From: MPNP01 sp026710155
GTDB lineage: Bacteria; Pseudomonadota; Alphaproteobacteria; Rhodobacterales; Rhodobacteraceae
NCBI GenBank assembly: GCA_965200885.1
Contig: OZ241737.1
Span: forward strand, 1,178,001 to 1,242,000
Length of the DNA: 64,000 nt
Direction: 5' to 3'
In this document: in pieces, positions 43,795 to 53,033 of the stretch
Numbering within the stretch: the first letter of the stretch is position 1
How the letters are laid out: the number at the start of each line of letters is the position of its first letter
Notes under the pieces: model-generated
Databases searched by the model: none
Seen by the model: only the letters and a program-made list of their open reading frames with translations
What the model was told of the DNA's origin: nothing
Translations under genes and position numbers: made by a program

Positions 43795-46233
43795 CTAGAG
43801 TTGCCGTAAAATCCCATTGGTGGCCTTGGTAACCCGTTTTTCTATATCATTGGTCAACTGGCTGATGAAATTTTCCTGATCCCTAGATTCTTCGGGATAG
43901 AATTTAATCCTGAAGGCAAGTGATTTATGGCCGCCGGAAAACTGCTTTGCAGCTTGCGGGCCACGGAATTCATCAAAGATATGGACGGAGTGGATTTGGT
44001 TGCGAAAGGAAGAACCATTGATCGCCCTAGTAATGGCTGAAGCTTCAACGTGATCGGCTACAATGAATGAAAAATCCCTCTCGATGGGTTGGAGATCATT
44101 GATCCTGACCGGATCCTTGGTTATTTTGGATTTCCTGGGAAAAGGTATTTTTTCAAGGAGAAGTGAAAAGCATACCGCCTTGCCACTGATTTTGAGTTTT
44201 CTCCTGACCTTTGGATGGAGTTCACCATACCATCCCAACGGATCACCGGGCTTCAGAAAGACCCCCCCTGTTCTGGCTGGATGATGCCCGGCTTGCCGAT
44301 GCCTTTCCAATCGAAACCGTGTTCCCTTCCCAATCGCATTGAGCAGCAGTTCCAAATCTGCCTTGGCATCAAACAAATCCACATCCCTGGTCTGGGCATG
44401 GGGAGAAAGGGAATCTACCGAGCCCACCAAAACACCACACACCTCAATACTTTGCTGTTCAGGGTCTGAACCATGGAAGATCGGTCCTATTTCAAACAGG
44501 GCCAAATCATTGTTTCCCCGTGCCTGGTTCTTGACCACGGCTTTTAAAAGGCCAGGTAGCAAATCTGGTCGCATGACATCCATTTCCGATGATATCGGAT
44601 TTTCGAGTTTTACAAGCGGCGTATTCCCCTGAAAATATTCAGCTGTTTCACGATCAACGAAGGAATAGGTTACACATTCATTATAACCCAAATTAGCCAT
44701 GGTTCTGCGGGCAATCTGCTCACGCTTCTGTAATTGGGTCAGGGTAGAACTGGTAATTTTAACTGTCGGTGAAGGGAGAGGAGAACCCTTGAGCCTGGTG
44801 AGGGAAGCCAATCTTCCAATTTCCTCGACAAGATCAATTTCACCATCAATATCTGGTCTCCAGCTTGGTACCTCGGCCTTTATGTAATCACCATCCAACA
44901 GAGGCTTGAACCCGAGTTTTTCTAGAAATCCAACCTGATCGGCAACTTCTATTCCCATACCGATAAGCTTTTCGGTACGATCCTTGTGAATTATGAGACT
45001 TTTCGCAACAGCGGATTCCTTGCCATCGAATATGATTTTGGATGGGACGCCACCGCAGAGATCAAGAATCATACTTGTTGCCAAATCCAGACCGTCTTGA
45101 GTAAAGGCGGGATCCACTCCTCTTTCAAACCTGTATCGGGCGTCCGAGGCGATTTTCAATTTCCGACCTGTTTCGGCAATCAGGGCCGGGTCCCAAAGGG
45201 CACTCTCCACAAATACATTTACTGTGCTATCAGTACACCCTGTTGCCTCGCCGCCCATGATACCTGCAATACTTTCCGGACCCTCGTCATCAGAAATAAT
45301 CATCATTCCCTTCTGGAACTGATGGGTTTCACCATCAAGGGCAGTGATTGTTTCGCCACCTTTGGCAAAATGAATTCTCAGATTACCCTGAACCTTGTCG
45401 GCATCAAAGACATGGAGGGGACGATTGTGTTCATAAGTGATGTAGTTGGTAATATCCACCAATATTGAAATCGGTCGCAATCCGATTGCCTTCAAGCGTT
45501 TTTGCAACCACTGGGGGGAAGGGCCATTCTTCACCCCCCTGATCAGCCGACCCATGAATAATGGGCATCCGGTCACCTGGGCATCGTTATCAATATTGAT
45601 GGCGATGGGGGATCTGAATTCACCATTGATAGTGGGAAAATCCACATCCTTGAGTGCACCCAGCCCACGTGCTGCCAAGTCCCGGGCAATACCCCTGATA
45701 CCCAGTGCATCGGGTCGGTTGGGTGTAATGGCAATTTCAACAACAGCTTCATTCAAGCCGAAGATATCCACGAATTTTGCACCAAGAGTGGTATCAGATG
45801 GCAAATCAATTATTCCGTCATGCTCATCTGAGAGTTCCATTTCCCGTTCCGAACAAAGCATGCCAAAGCTTTCAACACCTCGGATAATTCCCTTTTTCAA
45901 TTCAATGCCTGAACCGGGAATAAAAGAACCCAAGGGCGCATAAATGCCAATCAGGTCAGTTCGGGCATTGGGTGCACCACAAACCACCTGGACAAATTCG
46001 GTTTTGCCATCAGGTCCATCTGGCCAAACTTCCAGTGTACAAAGCTTGAGCCGGTCAGCATTCGGGTGTTGTTTTGCCTCCTTGACCCTACAAACGGAAA
46101 AGTCCTTGTATACATCACCTGGATTCGCGACACTTTCCACCTCAAGACCGAGATCGGTCAGTGCGTAGGTTATTTCGTCAAGGGTACATTCCGTATCCAG
46201 GTGATCCTTGAGCCATCCTAGTGAAAATTTCAT
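43795..46233 (-). CDS. pheT: Phenylalanyl-tRNA synthetase beta subunit
   Basis: Beta subunit of the alpha2-beta2 enzyme that charges tRNA-Phe; it also edits Tyr-tRNA-Phe. The 812-aa protein has the N-terminal tRNA-binding domain (VCRVKEAKQHPNADRLKLCT), B3/B4 editing domain, B5 domain and the C-terminal anticodon-binding FDX-ACB domain (IERDFSFIVADHV). Normal length. pheS, which usually lies directly upstream, is missing: upstream is a 275-base gap and the divergent pyk. pheS is presumably elsewhere. Confidence 0.96.
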   Translation of the reverse strand: MKFSLGWLKDHLDTECTLDEITYALTDLGLEVESVANPGDVYKDFSVCRVKEAKQHPNADRLKLCTLEVWPDGPDGKTEFVQVVCGAPNARTDLIGIYAPLGSFIPGSGIELKKGIIRGVESFGMLCSEREMELSDEHDGIIDLPSDTTLGAKFVDIFGLNEAVVEIAITPNRPDALGIRGIARDLAARGLGALKDVDFPTINGEFRSPIAINIDNDAQVTGCPLFMGRLIRGVKNGPSPQWLQKRLKAIGLRPISILVDITNYITYEHNRPLHVFDADKVQGNLRIHFAKGGETITALDGETHQFQKGMMIISDDEGPESIAGIMGGEATGCTDSTVNVFVESALWDPALIAETGRKLKIASDARYRFERGVDPAFTQDGLDLATSMILDLCGGVPSKIIFDGKESAVAKSLIIHKDRTEKLIGMGIEVADQVGFLEKLGFKPLLDGDYIKAEVPSWRPDIDGEIDLVEEIGRLASLTRLKGSPLPSPTVKITSSTLTQLQKREQIARRTMANLGYNECVTYSFVDRETAEYFQGNTPLVKLENPISSEMDVMRPDLLPGLLKAVVKNQARGNNDLALFEIGPIFHGSDPEQQSIEVCGVLVGSVDSLSPHAQTRDVDLFDAKADLELLLNAIGKGTRFRLERHRQAGHHPARTGGVFLKPGDPLGWYGELHPKVRRKLKISGKAVCFSLLLEKIPFPRKSKITKDPVRINDLQPIERDFSFIVADHVEASAITRAINGSSFRNQIHSVHIFDEFRGPQAAKQFSGGHKSLAFRIKFYPEESRDQENFISQLTNDIEKRVTKATNGILRQL

Positions 46234-46417
46234 ATTGCCTTATCCATGACCATTTTCCACGAATCCCATGGGGCAATTTATACCCAGGATTCAATCAAGT
46301 GAAAATTGCTCAAAACAGATAGTGCGAATTGTTGAAAAAGTAAGGTTAAAAATGGAATTGGCAGATTTTAATTCCATTACCAGACAATTGGGCAGCAGTT
46401 GACACTCTTGTGTTGTG

Positions 46418-46473
46418 GCAACATGTTGCATTAGTTTCCCGATAGTTCTAGAATACCCTTAAATTTGTATAAT
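46418..46473 (+). promoter_or_regulatory. Possible pyk promoter and upstream palindrome
   Basis: GCAACATGTTGC at 46418-46429 is a perfect 12-bp palindrome, and TATAAT at 46468-46473 lies 35 bases before the pyk start. The -35 region at the right distance (GTTCTA, 46445-46450) is poor. The palindrome could be an operator for pyk, pheT or both. Support is from sequence only. Confidence 0.3.
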
Positions 46474-46508
46474 GCCTTCCTGTTGCGCATTTCTTTAAGG
46501 AAAACATT

Positions 46509-47930
46509 TTGAAACGATCACGTAATCTGAAAATAGTAGCCACCCTAGGTCCGGCCTCGAGCAGTTATTCTGCCATCAAGGAGATGTTTGTAGCCGGTGC
46601 CGATGTATTCCGTTTGAACATGAGCCATGGAAACCACAAAACAATCACGAAATTGCATGGCATCATCAGGGACATTGAAAGCGAGTTCAAGAGGCCGATT
46701 GGGATACTTGCCGACCTGCAAGGTCCAAAACTGAGAATTGGGACATTCGGCAAGGGTAAGGAAATACTTGAAGAAGGTGATCGGTTCCGACTTGATCTGG
46801 ACCCCGCCGAAGGTGATAAAACCAGGGTTTGCCTGCCACATCCGGAGATTTTCAAGGCCATAAGACCCAATTCAGCCCTGCTCGTCAATGATGGTAAAAT
46901 CCGGCTTGAAGTCTTGTCCTGTGGAAAGGATTTCGCCGAGGTGAAAGTTGTTGAGGGAGGAGAAATATCAGGTCACAAAGGGGTGAATGTTCCTGATGTG
47001 ATACTCCCGCTGGCAGCCCTTTCAAGAAAAGACCGCAGTGATTTGCAATTTGCCTGTGATCTGGGAGTCGACTGGCTGGCCTTGTCTTTTGTTCAAAGCA
47101 GCGAGGATGTAAAGGAAGCCAGAGCCCTTGTCAAGGGTAGGGCGTCAATCATGACCAAGGTGGAGAAACCGGCTGCAATCAACCAGTTCGATGAAATTCT
47201 TGATGCTTCCGACGGGATCATGATTGCCCGTGGTGATTTGGGGGTTGAATTGCCAATCCATACCGTACCTCCGATTCAGAAACGTCTTATCAGGAAATGT
47301 CGGGGGGCTGCCAAACCAGTAATCGTTGCCACGCAGATGCTGGAGAGCATGATAAACAGTTCCACCCCAACAAGGGCTGAGGTATCGGATGTTGCAACAG
47401 CAATTTATGAAGGGGCCGATGCGGTAATGCTGTCAGCAGAATCTGCAGTTGGAAAATACCCGGTCGAATCCATTCAGACCATGAACAATGTTGCCATTTC
47501 GGTCGAGAAGGATCCCACTTACAGGCAAGTTCTTGAGGCTTCACGGACAGGAATTAGAAAATCGGTACCTGATGCGATAACCCTCGCTGCCCGGCAAATT
47601 GCTGAAACCACGGATGTCAAGGCCATTTGCTGCTTTACGCAATCCGGCACCACAGCGAGATTGGTAGCTCGCGAAAAACCGAGGGTTCCGATAATCGTCA
47701 TGACACCTTTTGAAAAATATGCCAGGCGATTGTGTTTGCTTTGGGGCGGTCATTGTGAAATCACCGACAAGGCACAGGGTTTTGATGAAGCCGTGGAAAT
47801 AGCTACATCGGTGGCAAGGTTTGCCGATTTTGGCCAGGGAGAGGATCAGGTTATCATTACAGCCGGTGTACCGTTTAATGTATCAGGTTCAACCAACATA
47901 GTCCAGGTCGCCAAGATCGGTTTGAGTTGA
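46509..47930 (+). CDS. pyk: Pyruvate kinase
   Basis: Converts phosphoenolpyruvate and ADP to pyruvate and ATP, the last step of glycolysis. The 473-aa protein has KIVATLGPASSS, FRLNMSHG, ADLQGPKLRIG, the active-site KVEKPAAINQFDEIL (catalytic Lys) and DGIMIARGDLGVE metal-site motif, plus a C-terminal regulatory-type domain. Start is TTG 46509 with AAGGAAA upstream. No anomaly. Confidence 0.96.
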   Translation: MKRSRNLKIVATLGPASSSYSAIKEMFVAGADVFRLNMSHGNHKTITKLHGIIRDIESEFKRPIGILADLQGPKLRIGTFGKGKEILEEGDRFRLDLDPAEGDKTRVCLPHPEIFKAIRPNSALLVNDGKIRLEVLSCGKDFAEVKVVEGGEISGHKGVNVPDVILPLAALSRKDRSDLQFACDLGVDWLALSFVQSSEDVKEARALVKGRASIMTKVEKPAAINQFDEILDASDGIMIARGDLGVELPIHTVPPIQKRLIRKCRGAAKPVIVATQMLESMINSSTPTRAEVSDVATAIYEGADAVMLSAESAVGKYPVESIQTMNNVAISVEKDPTYRQVLEASRTGIRKSVPDAITLAARQIAETTDVKAICCFTQSGTTARLVAREKPRVPIIVMTPFEKYARRLCLLWGGHCEITDKAQGFDEAVEIATSVARFADFGQGEDQVIITAGVPFNVSGSTNIVQVAKIGLS

Positions 47931-47940
47931 GCAGAAGTAA

Positions 47941-48819
47941 TCAGGTTAAATCCAGGGATTTGAGGAATGCCTGCAGATTGTCCTTGAGTTCAGTACGTTG
48001 GAGGGCCAGAGAGATTCCAGCCTGCAGGAATCCCAGTTTGCTGCCACAATCAAACCTTTGACCTTCGAAGACAAAACCGAAAACACCCGGACTGCCACCT
48101 GTTTCATTGGCAATGGCCTCCGTAATTTGGATTTCTCCCTTGGCATCGGGTTGTGTCTTTGCCAGAACATCAAAAATTCTGGGAGTAAGAATATACCGTC
48201 CAATAATAGCCAGATCAGAGGGAGCCTGATCTCTGGTAGGCTTTTCCACCATCCCCTTCAAGCGCAAGGCTTGGCCCTCGGAGGCTTCAGGTTCAACAAT
48301 ACCGTAATTCGAAACCTTGTCCCGGGCAACCCTTGAGAGACCAACCATGATACCACCAAGATGCTCATATGCGGCAATCATCTGGCTGAGTACAGGTTCT
48401 TCGGAAATTATTACATCATCCGTCAGTACAACGGCAAAGGGTTCATCACCGATCAAATGCCTGGCACACCAAATCGCATGCCCCAAACCCTTGGGATAAT
48501 GTTGTCTGACATAGGCAATCGTACCACTGTCAAGGGTGGTTTCCTGCACGATGCGGAGTAAATCCGGATTACCTTTCTCATGCAGATGATTCTCCAGAAT
48601 GGGTGAGTGATCGAAATAATCTTCCAGTGCTCCTTTTCCTCTTGAAGTTACGAAAATGAACTCCTTGATACCCGAACTTCTTGCCTCGTCCAATGTATAT
48701 TGAATAAGCGGCCGGTCCACGAGAGTCATGATTTCCTTGGGAATGGATTTCGTTGCAGGCAAAAACCTCGTTCCCAGCCCGGCAACCGGGAAGATGGCCT
48801 TTTTGACTTTTGTCTTCAT
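47941..48819 (-). CDS. galU: UTP--glucose-1-phosphate uridylyltransferase
   Basis: Makes UDP-glucose for polysaccharide and LPS synthesis. The 292-aa protein shows the nucleotide-binding start FPVAGLGTRFLPATKSIPKE, the VDRPLIQYTLDEA segment, and the GalU-type VLTDDVIISEEP and EITDA-like QITEAIANE motifs. Convergent with pyk, ends 11 bases apart. Normal length. Confidence 0.95.
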   Translation of the reverse strand: MKTKVKKAIFPVAGLGTRFLPATKSIPKEIMTLVDRPLIQYTLDEARSSGIKEFIFVTSRGKGALEDYFDHSPILENHLHEKGNPDLLRIVQETTLDSGTIAYVRQHYPKGLGHAIWCARHLIGDEPFAVVLTDDVIISEEPVLSQMIAAYEHLGGIMVGLSRVARDKVSNYGIVEPEASEGQALRLKGMVEKPTRDQAPSDLAIIGRYILTPRIFDVLAKTQPDAKGEIQITEAIANETGGSPGVFGFVFEGQRFDCGSKLGFLQAGISLALQRTELKDNLQAFLKSLDLT

Positions 48820-48906
48820 TAATCGTATCCTTTAACCTGCAATGGAGTTATCAAATTTCCACCATTGCCGAAACAATATTTTGAACGACTGTTTTTTTAT
48901 CAACCC

Positions 48907-49524
48907 ATGTCCTCCAAGGTTCCCCTGCTGTTTTTGATTTCCGGCTTGCCAAGAACCGGTAAAAACAGGGCAGGAGCCATTTTGTCAAATCATTTCAATG
49001 GGGATCACTTTGCCCTTTCCGATATATTGAAGAAAGAAACCCACAAGTATTACGGATTATCCGCAGATTTATCCGTCTTTCACTTTGAGGATAACAAGGA
49101 TGTACCGAATGAAGCATTTGATGGGTTAACTCCCAGAGAGGCATATATAAATTACAGTGAAACGATAATCAAACCCAAATTTGGCAAATCCCATCTCGGG
49201 GAACTAGTATTAAAAAGGGTCATGGACAACAAGAATAAACAGAAACCTTCGATAATTTCCGGAGTGGGATTTATTGAGGAGGTCCTGCCTTTGATCAATT
49301 GTGCCGGACAGGAACATACAATTCATTTGATAATTACCAGGGATGATTATCAGCAACCCAAGCAGCTTGTTGATAGTCGCCAAACCCTAAACTTGAAAAC
49401 TGAAGGTGTTGCCGAATTGACAATTGGACCGGCTGATGAAGTTGATTTTATGGCTGGAGTAGGGCGTTTCATCGGTAAACACTTTGGCACACCCCTTCTT
49501 TTTTTGGATAACAAATCAAATTAG
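48907..49524 (+). CDS. P-loop kinase-like protein, possibly a deoxynucleotide kinase
   Basis: A 205-aa protein with an N-terminal strand and P-loop LLFLISGLPRTGKNRAG (G13-N20 has the G-x4-GK-N pattern, unusual in ending with Asn instead of Thr/Ser). The following LTPREAYINYSETIIKPKFG and a DE...C-terminal region recall phage-type deoxynucleoside-monophosphate kinases. The assignment is from pattern only. A longer frame from TTG 48865 is possible; ATG 48907 begins at the P-loop strand as usual. Divergent from galU and next to the mobile-type block that follows. Confidence 0.5.
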   Translation: MSSKVPLLFLISGLPRTGKNRAGAILSNHFNGDHFALSDILKKETHKYYGLSADLSVFHFEDNKDVPNEAFDGLTPREAYINYSETIIKPKFGKSHLGELVLKRVMDNKNKQKPSIISGVGFIEEVLPLINCAGQEHTIHLIITRDDYQQPKQLVDSRQTLNLKTEGVAELTIGPADEVDFMAGVGRFIGKHFGTPLLFLDNKSN

Positions 49525-49984
49525 CGAATTAGGAATTTATGAAATTTAAGCATCCAGATGCTCCTTTCCGATTTGATGAGATAATTGATGATCAAACCAC
49601 CAAACTGAATGAACCGCTAACCCACTAACCAGAAATAGGCCCTGCAATATTTTACCGGACCATATCATCATCTGGTTTTTCTTTGGGTTTGTTCCGGAAT
49701 ATACGCATGAAAGTTTATATCGGTGAGGAATCGTTGCCATCAGAGGCGTACCTGATCATCAATTATCAGTAAATAATAATTCCGTGGAGAAATTTGCTCA
49801 ACCTAAAACCCATCTTAAAAAAAACCATAAAACATCTTGCTTGTTTTACGATTGGGCATGGCTGCCATTTTGGATGAAGAGCTGATTAAGTGAAGACCCA
49901 ACATATTTGCTGTTAATTTGATACAATGGGCTTGACATTTTGCCGACCTTTGTGACACAAGGACCGGGAAGCAACCCCATCATC
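49525..49984. other. Intergenic region, nothing recognised
   Basis: About 460 bases between convergent genes. Two partial dyads exist (AAAACATCTTGCTTGTTTTA near 49830) but none is a clear terminator. No gene, repeat or RNA identified. Confidence 0.35.
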
Positions 49985-51127
49985 TTATATCAGGGAACTG
50001 TTGTTCAGATACCAGTTGATGAAGTCGGTTTCATTCCAGCCCACTTCCAATGAATCGGCCAGATCCCAGCCAGACTTTCTATTCGTTTCCGGATATACCC
50101 TTCTAATAGAAACCGTATCCATGTCAAGTTCGTATTGAGACATTGCCTTGCGTATCTCGTTTTGCCACTGGGAAACAAACTTTTCCTGAGGATCCATGCT
50201 TGTTCCGTCAAATTTTTCCAGAATCGCATCGGCATCTGGCCACAGGATGATATTTACCGGAGAGAAAAGGGATGAAGATTTCTGCAGGGCTTCCATCAAC
50301 CATGACCAATCAATCTTGTTGATAGCCCCAGAGCTTCCGAGATTGCACAGGATCAGCACGCCCAATCGATCGAGCGGCAACATCCCGGCGGCAGCGTCTC
50401 TGGTTTTTTCACCCTCAACAATGAGGATATAGCGTGCCGCCTTCTGTTGCCAATGTGGGATATCCTCCATTCCATAAAGGGGTCTTTGACGATTGGGTTC
50501 AAAGGCTATTTGGTACCAATGACCCTGCAAGTTTGGATTGGAGGGGATTCCCCCTTTTTTCCATGTAACCTGATGAAAATACTTGCCACCCTTTTCCGTT
50601 GCAAAACGAAGTACAATCAGCAGGGGTGCACCCTCCGTATTCCGATAAACATGGACATGAGATGGGGTGTTTATATGGGTTGTTCCCTTTCCAGGGTTAT
50701 GGACAAGTACCGGTTTTCCAACTGTAGGCAATTCTACATCGGAAGTTATGGCTGGCAAATCCCAGGGTATGGGCTTGTGATATTGGATTGCTGCTGCCGG
50801 CCGTTCGATGGCGGGTGAATACTCATCCAGTGGCATGTTTGCCAACTCCCGGGCATAGTCAAAGGCTTCCCTGAAGCCCATGCCCTTCCATTTCATGAGG
50901 AAAGTGATGACATTGCCCTTTTCACCACAGCCGGCGCCAAAGCAGATATAATTTGGTCGGGAAGAATTGTAGATCACGAAAGAGGGAGTTTTTTCCTGAT
51001 GAAAAGGACATAGACCCTTGTAACCCTCCCGACTTGGCTTGAATACCGTACCCGCTTCCCTGGAAATCACTTCGTGAAGGGACACTTTGCTGATAACCTC
51101 GTCAATAAGGGATTGGTCGATTTTCAT
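49985..51127 (-). CDS. DNA primase with CHC2 zinc finger and Toprim-like region (plasmid/phage type)
   Basis: A 380-aa protein. The N-terminal ~95 residues match the DnaG zinc-binding domain: YKGLCPFHQEKTPSFVIY, then CFGAGCGEKGNVITFLMK (Cys40, His43 and two further Cys). The middle has a Toprim-like motif ILIVEGEKTRDAAAGMLP. It lacks the RNA-polymerase core and helicase-binding domain of DnaG, so it resembles accessory primases of plasmids and integrative elements. It is divergent from the type IVB operon, with a GcrA-like gene between. Confidence 0.8.
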   Translation of the reverse strand: MKIDQSLIDEVISKVSLHEVISREAGTVFKPSREGYKGLCPFHQEKTPSFVIYNSSRPNYICFGAGCGEKGNVITFLMKWKGMGFREAFDYARELANMPLDEYSPAIERPAAAIQYHKPIPWDLPAITSDVELPTVGKPVLVHNPGKGTTHINTPSHVHVYRNTEGAPLLIVLRFATEKGGKYFHQVTWKKGGIPSNPNLQGHWYQIAFEPNRQRPLYGMEDIPHWQQKAARYILIVEGEKTRDAAAGMLPLDRLGVLILCNLGSSGAINKIDWSWLMEALQKSSSLFSPVNIILWPDADAILEKFDGTSMDPQEKFVSQWQNEIRKAMSQYELDMDTVSIRRVYPETNRKSGWDLADSLEVGWNETDFINWYLNNSSLI

Positions 51128-51173
51128 AAGGGATCAGTTCTAAAAAATGACACATACTAAACCTTTTCGATCA

Positions 51174-51551
51174 CTAATCCAAGCGAAATTCCTCGAAGGT
51201 CAAGTGGAGATCGGTACCCGATTGCCAAATGGGATGTTCCTTGCAACTTGAACAAATGCGATTGCCTGGACCCATCGAAAAAAAGAGAGTCTTGCAGTTC
51301 AGGCAGGGTCTTACCCTTGCCTTCTTTCCCCTGGCAGTGCGAACAAGTTTCCGCTCGCTTTTTCGTGGTGCCAAGCCCAGGCGCAGTGCCTTTACCTCGA
51401 TGGCATTTCCCGATCTTTTCAGAACCTTTGAAATATATGCCGCCGGTACGTCCTGAAGCCATAGATCGGTTAAAATCTTGACTTCATCATTGCTCCAGAA
51501 TTGATGCCGTGACTTGAATTCAGCCAAATGTTTTTTTCTGTTTCCAACCAT
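51174..51551 (-). CDS. GcrA-like DNA-binding protein with zinc ribbon
   Basis: A 125-aa protein. The N-terminal SANT/Myb-like helix-turn-helix (FWSNDEVKILTDLWLQDV then AAYISKVLKRSGNAIEVKAL) resembles the GcrA cell-cycle regulator, which binds sigma70 and methylated GANTC sites. A C-terminal zinc ribbon CLNCKTLFFSMGPGNRICSS-C follows. Small proteins of this form are typical of alphaproteobacterial phages and mobile elements. Start ATG 51551 has GGAGGG 7 bases upstream; a longer TTG start does not. Possibly regulates the neighbouring conjugation-type genes. Confidence 0.65.
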   Translation of the reverse strand: MVGNRKKHLAEFKSRHQFWSNDEVKILTDLWLQDVPAAYISKVLKRSGNAIEVKALRLGLAPRKSERKLVRTARGKKARVRPCLNCKTLFFSMGPGNRICSSCKEHPIWQSGTDLHLTFEEFRLD

Positions 51552-51876
51552 TTCCGAACCCTCCAATAATAAAAGACTGAGGGTAAATTTCCGATGGTTG
51601 GAAATATTTCAAGAACCCTCCAGAAAGGGAAATGACACAAGAATTGCAGGTGAAACACCAGCCGAAGGAACTGGAGGATTTTGTGAATGCCCTGTTTGAA
51701 GGACTCCATGGAAATACACGACGGAAATCATAAACCGGAAAGTGTGATCAGATTTATCCACAGGAAAATTTTTCTCGACCGGAAAAAAGTCTTCAACTTA
51801 CACCAAACGGTGCATGTTCGACCCTAGGGCATCATAACCTGACCCAACGTAAATCCAATTTGTCAAAGGAAAAAAC
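51552..51876. other. Intergenic region between divergent primase-GcrA and Icm-like genes
   Basis: About 325 bases, likely to hold divergent promoters. It includes one exact DnaA-box-like TTATCCACA at 51753-51761; a single box is not evidence for an origin, though plasmid-derived elements can use it. No gene recognised. Confidence 0.35.
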
Positions 51877-52248
51877 ATGCATCTATTACCAGTAATTTTA
51901 TCAGCATCAATTTATCCGTTCTGGATAAATCCGGCGTTGGCCCAGGTCAATAATATTGGTGACATGGCCTCGGAACTACAAAGTCAGGTAGGAGATATCG
52001 CTGATCTGATCGGTGCGGCGGCCTTCCTGTTGGGGATTGGCATTGCCCTTCTGGGTCTCCTTAAATTCAGACAGCACGCAATCAATCCCAATGATCCCTC
52101 AGCCCGATTATCAACCGCATTTACACTGGTATTTGTAGGAGCGGCCATGGTTGCCATACCTACCACCCTGGGTGTCGGCATAGGGTCCCTGTTTGGTAAC
52201 GGCACCGCCAATGTTTCGGTCGATGGGTCCCTGAGGACCATCAATTAG
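51877..52248 (+). CDS. IcmD/DotP-like small membrane protein
   Basis: A 123-aa protein with a signal-like start (residues 1-22, ending NPALAQ) and two membrane helices (about 43-62 LIGAAAFLLGIGIALLGLLK, and about 81-102). The end of the first helix and loop, LKFRQHAINPNDPSARLSTAF, and the second helix followed by GVGIGSLFG recall IcmD (DotP), a small inner-membrane part of type IVB systems (Dot/Icm and IncI TraR-like). Directly followed by an IcmJ-like gene, as in Legionella. Similarity is by pattern only. Confidence 0.68.
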   Translation: MHLLPVILSASIYPFWINPALAQVNNIGDMASELQSQVGDIADLIGAAAFLLGIGIALLGLLKFRQHAINPNDPSARLSTAFTLVFVGAAMVAIPTTLGVGIGSLFGNGTANVSVDGSLRTIN

Positions 52249-52253
52249 CAACC

Positions 52254-53033
52254 ATGGTCGGCTTGTTGGAGGGAATGCTTCAAATCAGTCCAGATGAGGC
52301 CTCATTCGGTTCAAGGTTTCATGCTCAATTGAACTGCGACTCCGTTTCTGGTATCAGGGAGGTATTCAATAGGGATGACTGGACCTGTCAAACATGCAAG
52401 GTCAGAATTCCTGATTACATGGAAGTTGATCACCGGATACACAAACCATTCTGCCATGCACATGATTTAACCACGATTTGTCAATTCTGTCACAATCTGA
52501 AGCATCCGGTCTGGGCCTCCTTGAGAGGAAGGTTGAGGCTTATCTGGTTGCCAAAAATACCACAAGAAATGGTTACCAGAATGGCTTGGGCGGTATATTT
52601 TTCTTCATATCATGAAAACATTCCCCTTTATGACGAAACTACGGAAAATATCCTTGCGGCAGTTGGTCGGAGAGAAGCAATTCTGGCTGAACTTCTGGGT
52701 AGTTCCGACCCTGAAGGATTATTCGAATCCCTTTATATTGCCAGCCGTTTCAGGGATGCCGACAGGATTGTGGAGAAAATCAGGAAGATTGATGAATTTC
52801 TCCGCATTTGGCCAAGGGCGGCAAATGGTTTTTACGATCATGCAGCAAGGGCATCGGCTTCATTAAGCTATTGGTCCGAGGGTAAATTTATTGATCTGGC
52901 CGAAAAATCCAAAATGAATTTTTGGGAGGATGTGGAACATCCTGACGAATATCTTGAAGGGCTGGTGGGCGCAAGACAGGTAATCCCTGACAAGGTTCAG
53001 GAAATCGGGAGGTTAGTGAATGAACAGGATTAA
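52254..53033 (+). CDS. IcmJ/DotN-like protein with HNH-type zinc site
   Basis: A 259-aa protein. Residues 35-80 form a zinc-binding HNH-like module: REVFNRDDWTCQTCKVRI (Cys45, Cys48), MEVDHRIHKP (Asp59, His60) and TICQFCHNLKHP (Cys76, Cys79). Then comes LRGRLRLIWLPKIPQEMVTR, as in IcmJ/DotN and its IncI relative TraT. In Legionella DotN is part of the coupling-protein complex and has no nuclease activity. It is 5 bases after the icmD-like gene and overlaps the next gene by 14 bases. Confidence 0.72.
   Translation: MVGLLEGMLQISPDEASFGSRFHAQLNCDSVSGIREVFNRDDWTCQTCKVRIPDYMEVDHRIHKPFCHAHDLTTICQFCHNLKHPVWASLRGRLRLIWLPKIPQEMVTRMAWAVYFSSYHENIPLYDETTENILAAVGRREAILAELLGSSDPEGLFESLYIASRFRDADRIVEKIRKIDEFLRIWPRAANGFYDHAARASASLSYWSEGKFIDLAEKSKMNFWEDVEHPDEYLEGLVGARQVIPDKVQEIGRLVNEQD

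Noticed and set aside
51753..51761. DnaA box TTATCCACA as part of an origin
   Set aside because: A single box without a cluster or A+T-rich unwinding region is not enough.
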